A stretch of DNA of 15,103 bases, taken from Deltaproteobacteria bacterium (lineage in GTDB: Bacteria > UBA10199 > DSSB01). Both the position numbers and the translations under genes were made by a program. The DNA is taken from the NCBI GenBank assembly GCA_021414045.1, contig JAIOPF010000330.1, forward strand, positions 1 through 15,103, given 5' to 3'. The notes beneath the pieces are model-generated. The model was not told where the DNA came from and did not search any database. It saw only the letters and a program-made list of their open reading frames with translations. Within the stretch, counting starts at the first letter, position 1, and every line of letters starts with the position of its first letter. Of the stretch, positions 7,413 through 13,716 are shown in pieces.

Positions 7413-8102
7413 TTATTTGGCCGTTTTGGGCTGGACCGCCGCTTCCGCGGCCTGAAGCAAGGCCTGCGAATCGACGCGAACTTTGAAGTCCGGATTCACG
7501 TAACTGTAAAGGATCTTTCCCTTCTGATCCAGGACGAAAGCCGCGGGGACAGGAAGGATATGGTGGCTCTGGCCAGAATATTCCTCGAGATCGATGCCAT
7601 AGTCCTTCTTGTATTTGGCGAAGGTCGCGTCGTCGACTTTGAAAGCCAAACCAAAGGCCTTGATCGCCGCCGCCTCGCTGTCGGAAATCAGCATGTAGGA
7701 CAAATCGTATTTCTTGAGGCTCTCGCGAATTTTTTCGACCTTGTCCGGGCTGATGGCGACGATCTGGTAGCCGAGCTTCTGCAAGGGCGTCTCGATCTGT
7801 TTCAACTGGCCCAATTGCGTGTTGCAGTAGACGCACCATCCGCCGCGATAAAAAATAAGGACGGTGGGTTGGTTCTTGATCAATTTCTTCAAGTTAAAAT
7901 TAAGTCCATCGGCGTTGGTCAGCAGGACATCTGGAATGGTATCGCCGGTCTTCAAGGGCTGGATCTGTTCGGCGGAAGCGGCCACCGGAGGGGTCGGAGG
8001 AAGCGGAATCGTGGTCTTTTTCGCGGCCAAGGCCGAGCCTCCCGCTATCGCCGAGGACAAGAGCAAGCCAAGCGCCCAAAAATGTCTGCTGATTTTTTTC
8101 AT
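7413..8102 (-). CDS. Exported peroxiredoxin-like (AhpC/TSA, redoxin) protein
   Basis: This 229-residue thioredoxin-fold protein of the AhpC/TSA-like redoxin group has an N-terminal signal peptide (Lys2-Lys3, hydrophobic 8-25, cleavage around ALAA at 24-27), so it should act in the periplasm or outside. A Pro-rich linker (33-42) leads into the domain: GDTIPDVLL, then VLIFYRGGWCVYC with the redox pair Cys90-Cys93, then QLGQLKQIETPLQKLGYQIVAISPD and the cis-Pro region LPVPAAFVLDQKGKILY. FYRGGWCxYC is typical of the PRX-like subfamily, which has CXXC instead of the single peroxidatic Cys of classic AhpC. Likely role: thiol-dependent peroxide reduction or disulfide handling, possibly serving the Cys-containing secreted proteins in the same gene run. 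The start is preceded by GAAGGG about 4 nt away. Confidence 0.82.
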   Translation of the reverse strand: MKKISRHFWALGLLLSSAIAGGSALAAKKTTIPLPPTPPVAASAEQIQPLKTGDTIPDVLLTNADGLNFNLKKLIKNQPTVLIFYRGGWCVYCNTQLGQLKQIETPLQKLGYQIVAISPDKVEKIRESLKKYDLSYMLISDSEAAAIKAFGLAFKVDDATFAKYKKDYGIDLEEYSGQSHHILPVPAAFVLDQKGKILYSYVNPDFKVRVDSQALLQAAEAAVQPKTAK

Positions 8103-8133
8103 TTCCCTTCTTTAGGGGAAAGCGCGCCGGGAT

Positions 8134-8961
8134 TCAATCCAATTTCTGGAAGGCCAAAATCATGTACCTCATCCAATTGAGCCGGCTGACCCACTCGGCG
8201 GCATAGGTCCCGAATTTGTTCCAGTCTTCCTTTCCGGTCAGGTCGCGCTGAATTTTGCGCAAATAAGGGTAAGTCGGAATCGTATGACGCGCGATGTCCT
8301 CCTCCCAAATCGAGACGAAACCGGAATCCGCCGCAAGGCGCCGGTAATCGGAGAGACTATGCGTCATCTTGCAGGAACCGAAGAGCGGATCGAGCATGCG
8401 ACGAGACGCCTTGGAAGCGCTAAAAGGACGGAGAAATCCTTTTGGGACGAAATCGCAGATGGCCAAAACTCCTCCCGGCTTCAGGACGCGTCGGGCCTCG
8501 GAAAAAAATTCCCCGCGGTCGGGAAAATGGAAAATGCATTCGACGGCCAATACCGCGTCGAACCCGACGTCTTCGAAGGGCATGCGGCAGGCGTCTCCCT
8601 CGACGAATTGCACGCGGTTGCAGGCCCGCGCCGTCACCTTGGAGCGTGCGCGGGTTATCTGGCGAGGGTCGATATTCAATCCGACGAGGTCCATGTTTTG
8701 GAAATTTTCGTTCAAGCTCGCGACGGTGCCGCCGAAACCGCAGCCGGCATCCAAGACCTTCATCCCATCCTTGAGCAGGGCCGCCCGCCAAACCCGCTGA
8801 GAAAGCGCTTCCGCGGCCCGTGCAAAATCCTCCGGACTTAAATCGGCGCGCTCGGGGCGCTCCCAATAGCCCCAATGGACATGGCGTCCGAAAGCGGCGT
8901 CGAGGGCGACATTGCCCTTGTCAAGACTCTCGAACAGGAGGTCGAAATACGGAAGTCGCAT
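8134..8961 (-). CDS. SAM-dependent class I methyltransferase
   Basis: This 275-residue methyltransferase has motif I VLDAGCGFGG (69-78), an acidic loop near GLNIDPRQI, GDACRMPF and DAVLAVECIFHFPDR, then the post-motif III segment FSEARRVLKPGGVLAICDF. The HWGYWE stretch near residue 29 and overall layout resemble the tocopherol, sterol and small-molecule C/N-methyltransferase group. The substrate cannot be assigned. The start at 8961 is chosen because its ATG shares one base with the TAA stop of the upstream gene (TAATG), a usual coupled arrangement; an extended frame to 9084 would only translate another gene out of frame. It is followed after 31 bp by the peroxiredoxin-like gene. A lipid or quinone substrate is possible but unsupported. 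Confidence 0.82.
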   Translation of the reverse strand: MRLPYFDLLFESLDKGNVALDAAFGRHVHWGYWERPERADLSPEDFARAAEALSQRVWRAALLKDGMKVLDAGCGFGGTVASLNENFQNMDLVGLNIDPRQITRARSKVTARACNRVQFVEGDACRMPFEDVGFDAVLAVECIFHFPDRGEFFSEARRVLKPGGVLAICDFVPKGFLRPFSASKASRRMLDPLFGSCKMTHSLSDYRRLAADSGFVSIWEEDIARHTIPTYPYLRKIQRDLTGKEDWNKFGTYAAEWVSRLNWMRYMILAFQKLD

Positions 8962-9377
8962 TATTGAACTTCCCCGGCGCGAATCCGCTTCACCACCTTG
9001 GTCTTGAGCTCCTTGCCATTGGGCTTGCGCAGGATCATCTTCCCGCCGTCGAAGCGGACATCGATGGGATCGCCGATGATCCAATCCCCGGGCTTGCCGT
9101 AAAACATCGGCGTGTATTCGCCGACGTAGACGAGATCGCCGGCCTGGACGCTGATGAAATAGTGTTTTTCCTCGGAGGTCGTCGGCGTGGTGACCGTCGT
9201 TCCGTCCTTTTGTTTGGTCGTCGTGTAGCTCGTCGTTTTATCTTTCTTCTCCTGGATGTCCAAGAGCTTGCCCTGCTGGTAGGTCGGCGGGGTCTTATCC
9301 TTCGCTACCGCGGGACGCGAGAAGGACAATCCGAACAGGGCCGCGAAGATCAATAAACTTGTCGTGATGCGACGCAT
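8961..9377 (-). CDS. Secreted protein of unknown function
   Basis: This 138-residue protein has a clear signal peptide: MRR, hydrophobic 7-20, cleavage after AVA at 23-25. The mature part has a Lys/Thr-rich low-complexity stretch (about 44-70, many Thr-Thr pairs) and a compact beta-rich C-terminal part with VQAGDLVYVGEY, GDWIIGDPIDVRF and RKPNGKELKTKVVKR. I recall similar C-terminal blocks in hypothetical exported proteins of Acidobacteria and related groups, without known function. The ribosome site AGGAGG (minus strand, 9387-9382) sits 4 nt before the start. It lies 28 bp after the Cys-rich gene and its stop overlaps the methyltransferase start by one base. Confidence 0.7.
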   Translation of the reverse strand: MRRITTSLLIFAALFGLSFSRPAVAKDKTPPTYQQGKLLDIQEKKDKTTSYTTTKQKDGTTVTTPTTSEEKHYFISVQAGDLVYVGEYTPMFYGKPGDWIIGDPIDVRFDGGKMILRKPNGKELKTKVVKRIRAGEVQ

Positions 9378-9405
9378 GGCGCCTCCTAAAAAAGTGCTTG
9401 GATAT

Positions 9406-9732
9406 TCACTTCGACGTCTTGGAATTTTCTTTTAAACTTCGGCAACCGACTGTCGGGCAATTCGTCGCGAAACCTCTCTGGTCGAACATGCAGGCGATAG
9501 CGGATTCCCCGCGATAGGGCCTACCTTCGCAGCTCGGGTCCGCCCTGCAATCCTCGGTGTTTTTGTGCCGTCCGCAGGGATCGTCAGGCGGGGATGGGCA
9601 CCAGTCGGAGGGGGAGATCCCGCAGTTGGGGTCGGCCGGAACGGATTTGGATTTGGCGCAAGCGGGAGCGGCGGCGAGGAGCAAGACAAAAAATAGGGGA
9701 ATGAAACGGCTGAGATTGGGAAATTTCGGCAT
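9406..9732 (-). CDS. Small Cys-rich secreted protein
   Basis: This 108-residue protein has a signal peptide (hydrophobic 10-22) with an A-C-A cleavage site around residue 26. The mature part holds eight cysteines (37, 45, 53, 62, 68, 81, 92, 97), an even number that fits four disulfides, and motifs DCRADPSCEGRPYRGES and NCPTVGC. The lipobox is poor (APAC), so a lipoprotein is less likely. The function is not recognised; Cys-spaced exported proteins of this size can be binding or inhibitor domains. Its ribosome site lies inside a hairpin (see 9738-9755). It is probably the first gene of the minus-strand run down to 6579 or 5687. Confidence 0.65.
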   Translation of the reverse strand: MPKFPNLSRFIPLFFVLLLAAAPACAKSKSVPADPNCGISPSDWCPSPPDDPCGRHKNTEDCRADPSCEGRPYRGESAIACMFDQRGFATNCPTVGCRSLKENSKTSK

Positions 9733-9737
9733 GAAAG

Positions 9738-9755
9738 ACGCTCCTGTCGGAGCGT
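9738..9755 (-). promoter_or_regulatory. Hairpin containing the ribosome binding site of the Cys-rich protein gene
   Basis: On the minus strand the leader reads ACGCTCC-GACA-GGAGCGT, a perfect 7-bp stem with a 4-nt loop. The AGGAG that serves as Shine-Dalgarno for the start at 9732 lies in the 3' arm, about 8 nt before the ATG. When folded, the site would be paired, which could lower translation or make it depend on temperature, a protein or ribosome loading. There is no T-run after it, so it is not an intrinsic terminator. Confidence 0.5.
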
Positions 9756-9795
9756 TACCTTACACGATTTTTCCATAAGGAAAAAGAAAATCCAC

Positions 9796-10077
9796 TCAGG
9801 CGACCTTTCTCGGCGTGATCTTAAAATCATATCCAAGCAATCGAAGGATACCGAGCAAGATATCGAAAGTGATCTTGGAAATCCCCTGTTCGGATTCAAT
9901 TTGAGCGACCCTAGCCTGGGATACTCGAGCTTTCTTTGCAAGCGCAGCCTGTGACAACCCTAATTTTTTCCGAGTGATTTTAATCAGATCGATCAGGCTT
10001 TGTTTTTCACGAATTTCATTGATGCTAACGCCGAGCTTTTTTGCCAATTTTTCGGTATCAATTTCTTTCCAAGCCAT
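9796..10077 (-). CDS. XRE-family antitoxin (HigA-like)
   Basis: This 93-residue protein has a helix-turn-helix of the Cro/CI (XRE) type: the stretch LIKITRKKLGLSQAALAKK, then ARVSQARVAQIESEQG as the recognition region, and a C-terminal helix ILLGILRLLGYDFKI (about residues 32-88). It sits 2 nt after the stop of a RelE/HigB-type toxin, in the toxin-first order typical of higBA. The site AAGGAGGT (minus strand, 10092-10085) gives strong translation. The antitoxin would neutralise the toxin and repress the shared promoter through the ATAAG/CTTAT palindromes at 10421-10456. It is intact although the toxin frame is broken, so it may remain as a free regulator. Confidence 0.85.
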   Translation of the reverse strand: MAWKEIDTEKLAKKLGVSINEIREKQSLIDLIKITRKKLGLSQAALAKKARVSQARVAQIESEQGISKITFDILLGILRLLGYDFKITPRKVA

Positions 10078-10079
10078 GA

Positions 10080-10411
10080 CTAAACCTCCTTAATGCGCTT
10101 CAAAACGATTTCAACTTCTCTCTTCGGCAGTTCCTGAGTCTTCTTTTTGATCGCATGGAGCATGTAGATTGCCTCTCCGCGCTTAATGAAATAGAAAAAC
10201 CGATATTGTCCCGAAGCATCCTTAAGCCTCAACTCATAAAGTCCCTTATAAATACTCGACAAATTCCGGCTCCGGGGCATTGTCAGGATTTCACCATTTT
10301 CCAAACGACTGACAGCGGCGAAATAATCAGCCAGAACCTCCCCTGACTGTGCATTAAAAATTCTTCAACCGGTGACCTTCCGGAACTTGTTTGGAAGTAT
10401 TTAACCTTCAT
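10080..10411 (-). pseudogene. RelE/HigB-type (Gp49-like) toxin, frameshifted
   Basis: Two overlapping frames make up one toxin. From the ATG at 10411 the frame reads MKVKYFQTSSGRSPVEEF, the standard start of phage Gp49-like/HigB toxins, but then runs out of frame. A second frame, open from 10364, gives NAQSGEVLADYF and then LENGEILTMPRSRNLSSI, LYELRLKD, YRFFYFIKRGEAIYMLHAI and KKKTQELPKREVEIVLKRI to the stop at 10080. The break lies at a run of five T (minus strand, 10360-10356, within GAATTTTTAATG); one added T joins the frames without loss and gives a full-length toxin of about 110 residues. Intact family members are mRNA interferases acting at the ribosome. It could be a true inactivating mutation, a sequencing error in the homopolymer, or, less likely, -1 frameshifting at A-TTT-TTA. 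The downstream part alone could only start at a TTG (10304) and would lack the N-terminus. Confidence 0.75.
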
Positions 10412-10420
10412 CCTTTGTTC

Positions 10421-10463
10421 AATAAGATAGCACTTATTATAAGTCAAAACTTATAAATGTTAA
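10421..10463 (-). promoter_or_regulatory. Toxin-antitoxin promoter overlapped by paired ATAAG operators
   Basis: On the minus strand TTAACA (10463-10458) and a perfect TATAAT (10441-10436) are 16 nt apart, a good sigma-70 promoter that would start transcription near 10429, about 18 nt before the toxin ATG. Over it lie two inverted repeats: TTATAAGT-CAAA-ACTTATAA (10437-10456, perfect 8-bp arms) and AATAAG-N6-CTTATT (10421-10438). All four half-sites share the ATAAG core and their centres are 17 bp apart, less than two helical turns. This is the layout expected for autorepression by an XRE-type antitoxin binding at two sites over the -10 region. Confidence 0.6.
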
Positions 10464-10493
10464 GACAAAAAACTGAAGTTGGACTCGATGTCA

Positions 10494-10520
10494 CGGTTCA
10501 TCCCCGTATGCGCGGGGAAC
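10494..10520 (-). repeat. Orphan type I-E CRISPR-like repeat, single copy
   Basis: The plus strand reads CGGTTCATCCCCG then TATG then CGCGGGGAAC. In repeat orientation (minus strand) it begins GTTCCCCGCGCA and ends GGGGATGAACCG, which matches the common type I-E repeat, including the CCCCG/CGGGG stem and the ATGAACCG 5' handle, apart from one apparent C-to-T change in the loop and loss of the usual last bases. No second copy is found 32-33 bp away on either side and no cas gene is in the window. It is therefore a relic or solitary repeat, not an array. Confidence 0.6.
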
Positions 10521-10555
10521 AGTGGGGGAGACGGAATTGCCGGGTTGAGTTTTAC

Positions 10556-11746
10556 TCAAAGAAAAAAGTGCGTCAGAAAGATGCAGGAATAAGCTATCAA
10601 AATCCCTTTTGCCCAAAGCGGTTTTCTTTCTTTCAAGCAATGCCAAATCCACGCAATGCAAAAGCTAAAGGCCGTAAGGCCCAAAGTCACCGCAAGGCCT
10701 TGGGCAAGGCTTAATTGATGAGCGTAAAAAGAATTCAAACCCTTCAGGAAAGGCCGCCCATAAACAATCGCCATATGAAAAACATAGACCTGAAGGGACT
10801 CCTTCGAGAATATAGTTAAAAAACCAATTCTAGATTTCATTTTTCGGAGCAGGGGTTCCAGTAGGTATAGCAAGGAAAACAGGCATGTCACCTTACTTAA
10901 TCTCAGAAAGGAATTTCCAGGATTGCAAAACCACCAACTCTCCTGCCAGCCTGGATATCGAAAACGCAAGTCATGGATATAAAAAATAAGGTAAGGAGCC
11001 AACGTTGAAACAAGTAACAAGGCTCCCATCCCATAAATTTTGTTTTTAAGTTGTGCGAAAAAACCTGTGATCGCCGCACCCATAAAGAAATGGCCCACCC
11101 AAGGGAAAAATGGGAATGCGGTATCGGGGGGTCTTCCAAAGATCGATTTAATAAAAATGGTTTCGCGAGAAAGGTCCATTCCCCATACCCAGGGAGCTGC
11201 CGCATAAACAGACAATCCGATTCCAAGAAAAACCCACTTTAATATGCGGGATGATTTCAATATTTGAATCAACAACAACGAAAGAAGAATGGAAAAACCA
11301 ATCACCTGCAGTACATTAAAAGCCAGTAACCTATTCCAGGCAAGAGGGGTGTCTTTCAACTGATCCCATGAAGAAGTTGAAATGTTAAACCAATATGCTG
11401 TCAGCAAAATAAAAGCTGTTCTTCTCAAATGGTTCAGTAATTCAGGACTTAATTTGCGATAAAATTCTCCCTTCCTTTCCAATGAAAACCATACAGCGGA
11501 ACCTGCGCAAAAAATGAAAGCCACTGCCACATAGCCTGTCGTGGGTAAGAAAATCTGATAATAAGGGTTCTCGCTGGCTTGGGTGTTCAACAAAATACCC
11601 AGCACGTGGGTAGGAATCATCCAAAGGACGGCAATTCCTCTCAGAATATCAAGGAAGAGATATCGATGATTAGATTCTTTGAGCGAAACTGCAAAAGCCA
11701 TTGTTAAAATGATAAAATGCAACGCGGGAAGCCAGCTCATTCCCAT
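10556..11746 (-). CDS. Multi-pass membrane acyltransferase (HGSNAT/DUF1624-like)
   Basis: This membrane protein of up to 396 residues has about ten hydrophobic segments. Near its start it has RYLFLDILRGIAVLWMI followed by THV, the D-x-L-R-G and His pattern (Asp33, Arg36, His47) of transmembrane acyltransferases related to heparan-alpha-glucosaminide N-acetyltransferase. FFPWVGHFFMGAAI in the middle and LQVYVFHMAIVYG near the end also fit that group. Such proteins move acyl groups from the cytosol onto sugars or other acceptors across the inner membrane; the acceptor here is unknown. Codon use is clearly AT-richer than in the flanking operons, suggesting acquisition. The start is uncertain: no ribosome site precedes the ATG at 11746, and Met16 (ATG at 11701) fits the usual N-terminal length better, since the bases upstream of it are GC-richer and may come from a broken neighbour. 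The gene stands alone between the toxin region and a transposase remnant. Confidence 0.7.
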   Translation of the reverse strand: MGMSWLPALHFIILTMAFAVSLKESNHRYLFLDILRGIAVLWMIPTHVLGILLNTQASENPYYQIFLPTTGYVAVAFIFCAGSAVWFSLERKGEFYRKLSPELLNHLRRTAFILLTAYWFNISTSSWDQLKDTPLAWNRLLAFNVLQVIGFSILLSLLLIQILKSSRILKWVFLGIGLSVYAAAPWVWGMDLSRETIFIKSIFGRPPDTAFPFFPWVGHFFMGAAITGFFAQLKNKIYGMGALLLVSTLAPYLIFYIHDLRFRYPGWQESWWFCNPGNSFLRLSKVTCLFSLLYLLEPLLRKMKSRIGFLTIFSKESLQVYVFHMAIVYGRPFLKGLNSFYAHQLSLAQGLAVTLGLTAFSFCIAWIWHCLKERKPLWAKGILIAYSCIFLTHFFL

Positions 11747-11774
11747 GAACCATAGCGGCCCGATCGAAGTCGAT

Positions 11775-11909
11775 CTAAAAAATAAAAAAGTTATGGAAGA
11801 TCCTGGCCATCACTCCGACTTCTGCCATGATCACTTGGACAGACGGCTTGCCGATTCCAGGAATCGACATCAGATTCTGAATCGTTTCGTTGCTTTCGGA
11901 TAAACGAAA
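11775..11909 (-). pseudogene. C-terminal remnant of an IS110-family transposase
   Basis: An open minus-strand stretch between two stops translates to FRLSESNETIQNLM followed by SIPGIGKPSVQVIMAEVG and VMARIFHNFF. The L-x-SIPGIG-x-x-(8 residues)-AE-G pattern is the hallmark of the C-terminal Transposase_20 domain of IS110/IS1111-type DEDD recombinases. Only about 45 residues remain, without the DEDD catalytic domain, and the frame ends in AT-rich sequence just after the match. It is a dead scrap and marks the region as a site of past insertion and deletion. Confidence 0.6.
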
Positions 11910-12225
11910 TTAAAGACGGAGCAAACATACCGCCTGATCCGGTAATCAGCTTGGGAAGCTGATGCTCCCCCTTATTCGATGCCCTGTCGGACCCTTATCA
12001 GGTAAAATCCGATAGTTTCAAACCCTAGCCCCCGATTAATTTATATGAGTGAAGAAGAATTAAGACGGAGGTTTAATTTTGAGTCGAAGGATATTTTAAA
12101 CGACCGAAAACGAATCGTTGGGTCCGTAAGCTTCCCCGTCAACCGGACAATTCAAAAGTAGAATTATTCGTTTCCATGAGGGCTCCCCGTTTCCTAGACC
12201 AATCTTAGGATTAAAAATGGCCTTT
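11910..12225. other. Intergenic accessory stretch without a supported gene
   Basis: Between the transposase remnant and the terminator behind gltD there are about 300 bp with no convincing gene. They hold a stem-loop at 11945-11963 that resembles a tRNA-Gly(CCC) anticodon arm, a smaller inverted repeat TACCG-N7-CGGTA at 11929-11945, and a possible 38-codon plus-strand frame at 12045-12161 (start MSEEELRRRF) without a ribosome site or recognisable family. The mixture of AT-rich and GC-rich patches suggests stacked deletion remnants. Confidence 0.5.
11945..11963 (-). repeat. Stem-loop resembling the anticodon arm of tRNA-Gly(CCC)
   Basis: The minus strand reads ATCAGCTTCCCAAGCTGAT, a perfect 8-bp inverted repeat around CCC. 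Read as tRNA it gives GAGC, A26, stem TCAGC, loop TTCCCAA with anticodon CCC, and stem GCTGA, as in bacterial tRNA-Gly(CCC). No D-stem 5' strand, T-arm or acceptor stem is found, so it is not a tRNA gene. It could be a tRNA fragment left by an integrated element or a chance hairpin. Confidence 0.35.
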
Positions 12226-12251
12226 GTGACCCATCATCCAGGATGGGTCAC
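12226..12251 (-). terminator. Probable terminator hairpin after gltD
   Basis: GTGACCCATC and GATGGGTCAC form a perfect 10-bp stem with a 6-nt loop, beginning 7 bp after the gltD stop on the minus strand. A run of five T follows about 8 nt after the stem, so it is not a textbook intrinsic terminator, but position and stem strength fit the end of the gltBD transcript. Confidence 0.5.
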
Positions 12252-12258
12252 CAACTCC

Positions 12259-13716
12259 CTACCCCGCCAACTCACTCTCCCCCATCAAAAACCGATCAAT
12301 CCCCCGCGCACACTTCCGCCCCTCCGCAATCGCCCAGACGATGAGGGATTGCCCGCGGCGTTGGTCGCCGGCGGCGAAGACGGCGGGCACGTTGGTCATG
12401 TAGTTGTCGTCGGTGACAATATTGGTGCGCTGGTCGAGTTGAACGCCCAGCTGCTCGATCATGCCGGGCTTCTCCGAGCCGGTGAAACCCATCGCGAGCA
12501 GGAGCAAGTCGCACTCGATCTCGAATTCGCTGCCCGGAACTTCCTTCATCTGAGGGGGGCCGCCATTGGGATTCGGCGTCCATTCGAGGCGGACGGCGTG
12601 GAGCTTTTTCAGCACTCCGCCCTCCCCGCTCAGGCTCTTGGTCATGATGCAATAATCGCGAACATCCTGGCCGCCATAGACCTCGAGGGCCTCTTGGTGG
12701 GCGGGCGAGGTGCGGAAAATCGCCGGCCATTGCGGCCAAGGGTTGTTCGGAGCGCGGTCCATCGGCGGGCGCGACAAGAGTTCGAATTGATGGATCGATT
12801 TCGCTCCCTGACGCACGGAAGTGCCAAGGCAGTCGGCTCCGGTGTCGCCGCCACCCAAGATCACGACCCGCTTTCCCTTCGCGGTGACTTGCTCGGCGAC
12901 CGAGTCGCCGGCGTTCTTCTTGTTTTCTTGGGCAAGAAATTCCACCGCGAGGTAGGTACCCTTCAATTCTCGTCCCGGCACCGGCAAGTCGCGGGCCTGG
13001 CTCGCGCCGCCGCAGAGGGAGACGGCGTCGAAATTCTTTTTCAAATCCTCGACGGGGACGTTCACTCCGATATTGGCATTGGTCTTAAACACCACGCCCT
13101 CGGCCTTCATCTGCTCGATGCGAAAATCGATGCGGCGCTTTTCCATCTTGAAATCAGGAATCCCGTAGCGAAGCAAGCCGCCGATGCGGTCGCTGCGCTC
13201 GAAGACGGTCACTTCGTGGCCGGCGCGGCGCAACTGCTGGGCGCAGGCGAGGCCCGCCGGACCCGAACCCACCACCGCGACCTTCTTGCCGCTGAGCTTC
13301 TTCGGCGGTTGGGGCTGAACCCAACCTTCTTTGAAGGCCCGCTCGATGATATTGAGCTCGATGTACTTGATGGTGACGGCTTTGTCGTTGATGCCGAGGA
13401 CGCAGGAGCCTTCGCAGGGCGCGGGACAAAGCGTGCCGGTGAACTCCGGAAAATTATTGGTCGCGTGCAGGCGCTCGATAGCTTCCTGCCAGCGGTTCTT
13501 GTAGACGAGGTCGTTCCAGTCGGGAATAAGGTTTCCGAGAGGGCAACCTTGGTGGCAAAAAGGAATGCCGCAATCCATGCAGCGGGCACCTTGGACGCGA
13601 AGGCGTTCAACGGGAAATTCTGTGTAGATTTCCTTGTAGTCCTGGACGCGATCCGCGACGGGCCGCTCGGGATAGTGGTCCCGGTGGTATTCCATGAAAC
13701 CCGTGATCTTACCCAT
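12259..13716 (-). CDS. gltD: Glutamate synthase (NADPH) small subunit
   Basis: This 485-residue beta subunit of glutamate synthase takes electrons from NAD(P)H to FAD and passes them through 4Fe-4S clusters to GltB, for making glutamate from glutamine and 2-oxoglutarate. The N-terminal ferredoxin-like domain has [16 protein letters not shown] (Cys46, 49, 54, 58) and [10 protein letters not shown] (Cys97, 101, 105). The FAD motif is [14 protein letters not shown] (about 146-159), the NAD(P)H motif [13 protein letters not shown] (about 283-295), and the C-terminal FAD contact is the segment around [17 protein letters not shown]. Length and all motifs are normal. The start overlaps the last 8 nt of gltB, so translation is coupled. 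Two related non-GltD families (dihydropyrimidine dehydrogenase subunit, sulfide dehydrogenase subunit) are excluded by the adjacent gltB. Confidence 0.97.
   Translation of the reverse strand: MGKITGFMEYHRDHYPERPVADRVQDYKEIYTEFPVERLRVQGARCMDCGIPFCHQGCPLGNLIPDWNDLVYKNRWQEAIERLHATNNFPEFTGTLCPAPCEGSCVLGINDKAVTIKYIELNIIERAFKEGWVQPQPPKKLSGKKVAVVGSGPAGLACAQQLRRAGHEVTVFERSDRIGGLLRYGIPDFKMEKRRIDFRIEQMKAEGVVFKTNANIGVNVPVEDLKKNFDAVSLCGGASQARDLPVPGRELKGTYLAVEFLAQENKKNAGDSVAEQVTAKGKRVVILGGGDTGADCLGTSVRQGAKSIHQFELLSRPPMDRAPNNPWPQWPAIFRTSPAHQEALEVYGGQDVRDYCIMTKSLSGEGGVLKKLHAVRLEWTPNPNGGPPQMKEVPGSEFEIECDLLLLAMGFTGSEKPGMIEQLGVQLDQRTNIVTDDNYMTNVPAVFAAGDQRRGQSLIVWAIAEGRKCARGIDRFLMGESELAG

Noticed and set aside
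8962..9084. N-terminal extension of the methyltransferase to 9084
   Set aside because: The extra 41 residues are Arg/Gln-rich, read another secreted-protein gene out of frame, and the TAATG coupled start at 8961 is much better.
9768..9785. TTTTTCC-ATAA-GGAAAAA inverted repeat as a terminator behind the antitoxin
   Set aside because: The stem is almost all A/T and no T-run follows it on the minus strand, so it is not a convincing intrinsic terminator.
10545..10559. TTGAGT-TTT-ACTCAA inverted repeat as terminator of the acyltransferase gene
   Set aside because: It includes the stop codon, has a short AT stem, and no T-run follows in the minus-strand direction.
10480..10560. A CRISPR array
   Set aside because: Only one repeat copy is present; no second copy at repeat-spacer distance was found on either side.
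11920..12000. A complete tRNA gene
   Set aside because: Only an anticodon-arm-like hairpin is present; D-stem 5' strand, T-arm and acceptor stem could not be matched on either strand.
12045..12161. Plus-strand 38-codon frame starting MSEEELRRRF
   Set aside because: No ribosome site, no recognisable family and a position in a remnant-rich stretch; possibly a chance frame.
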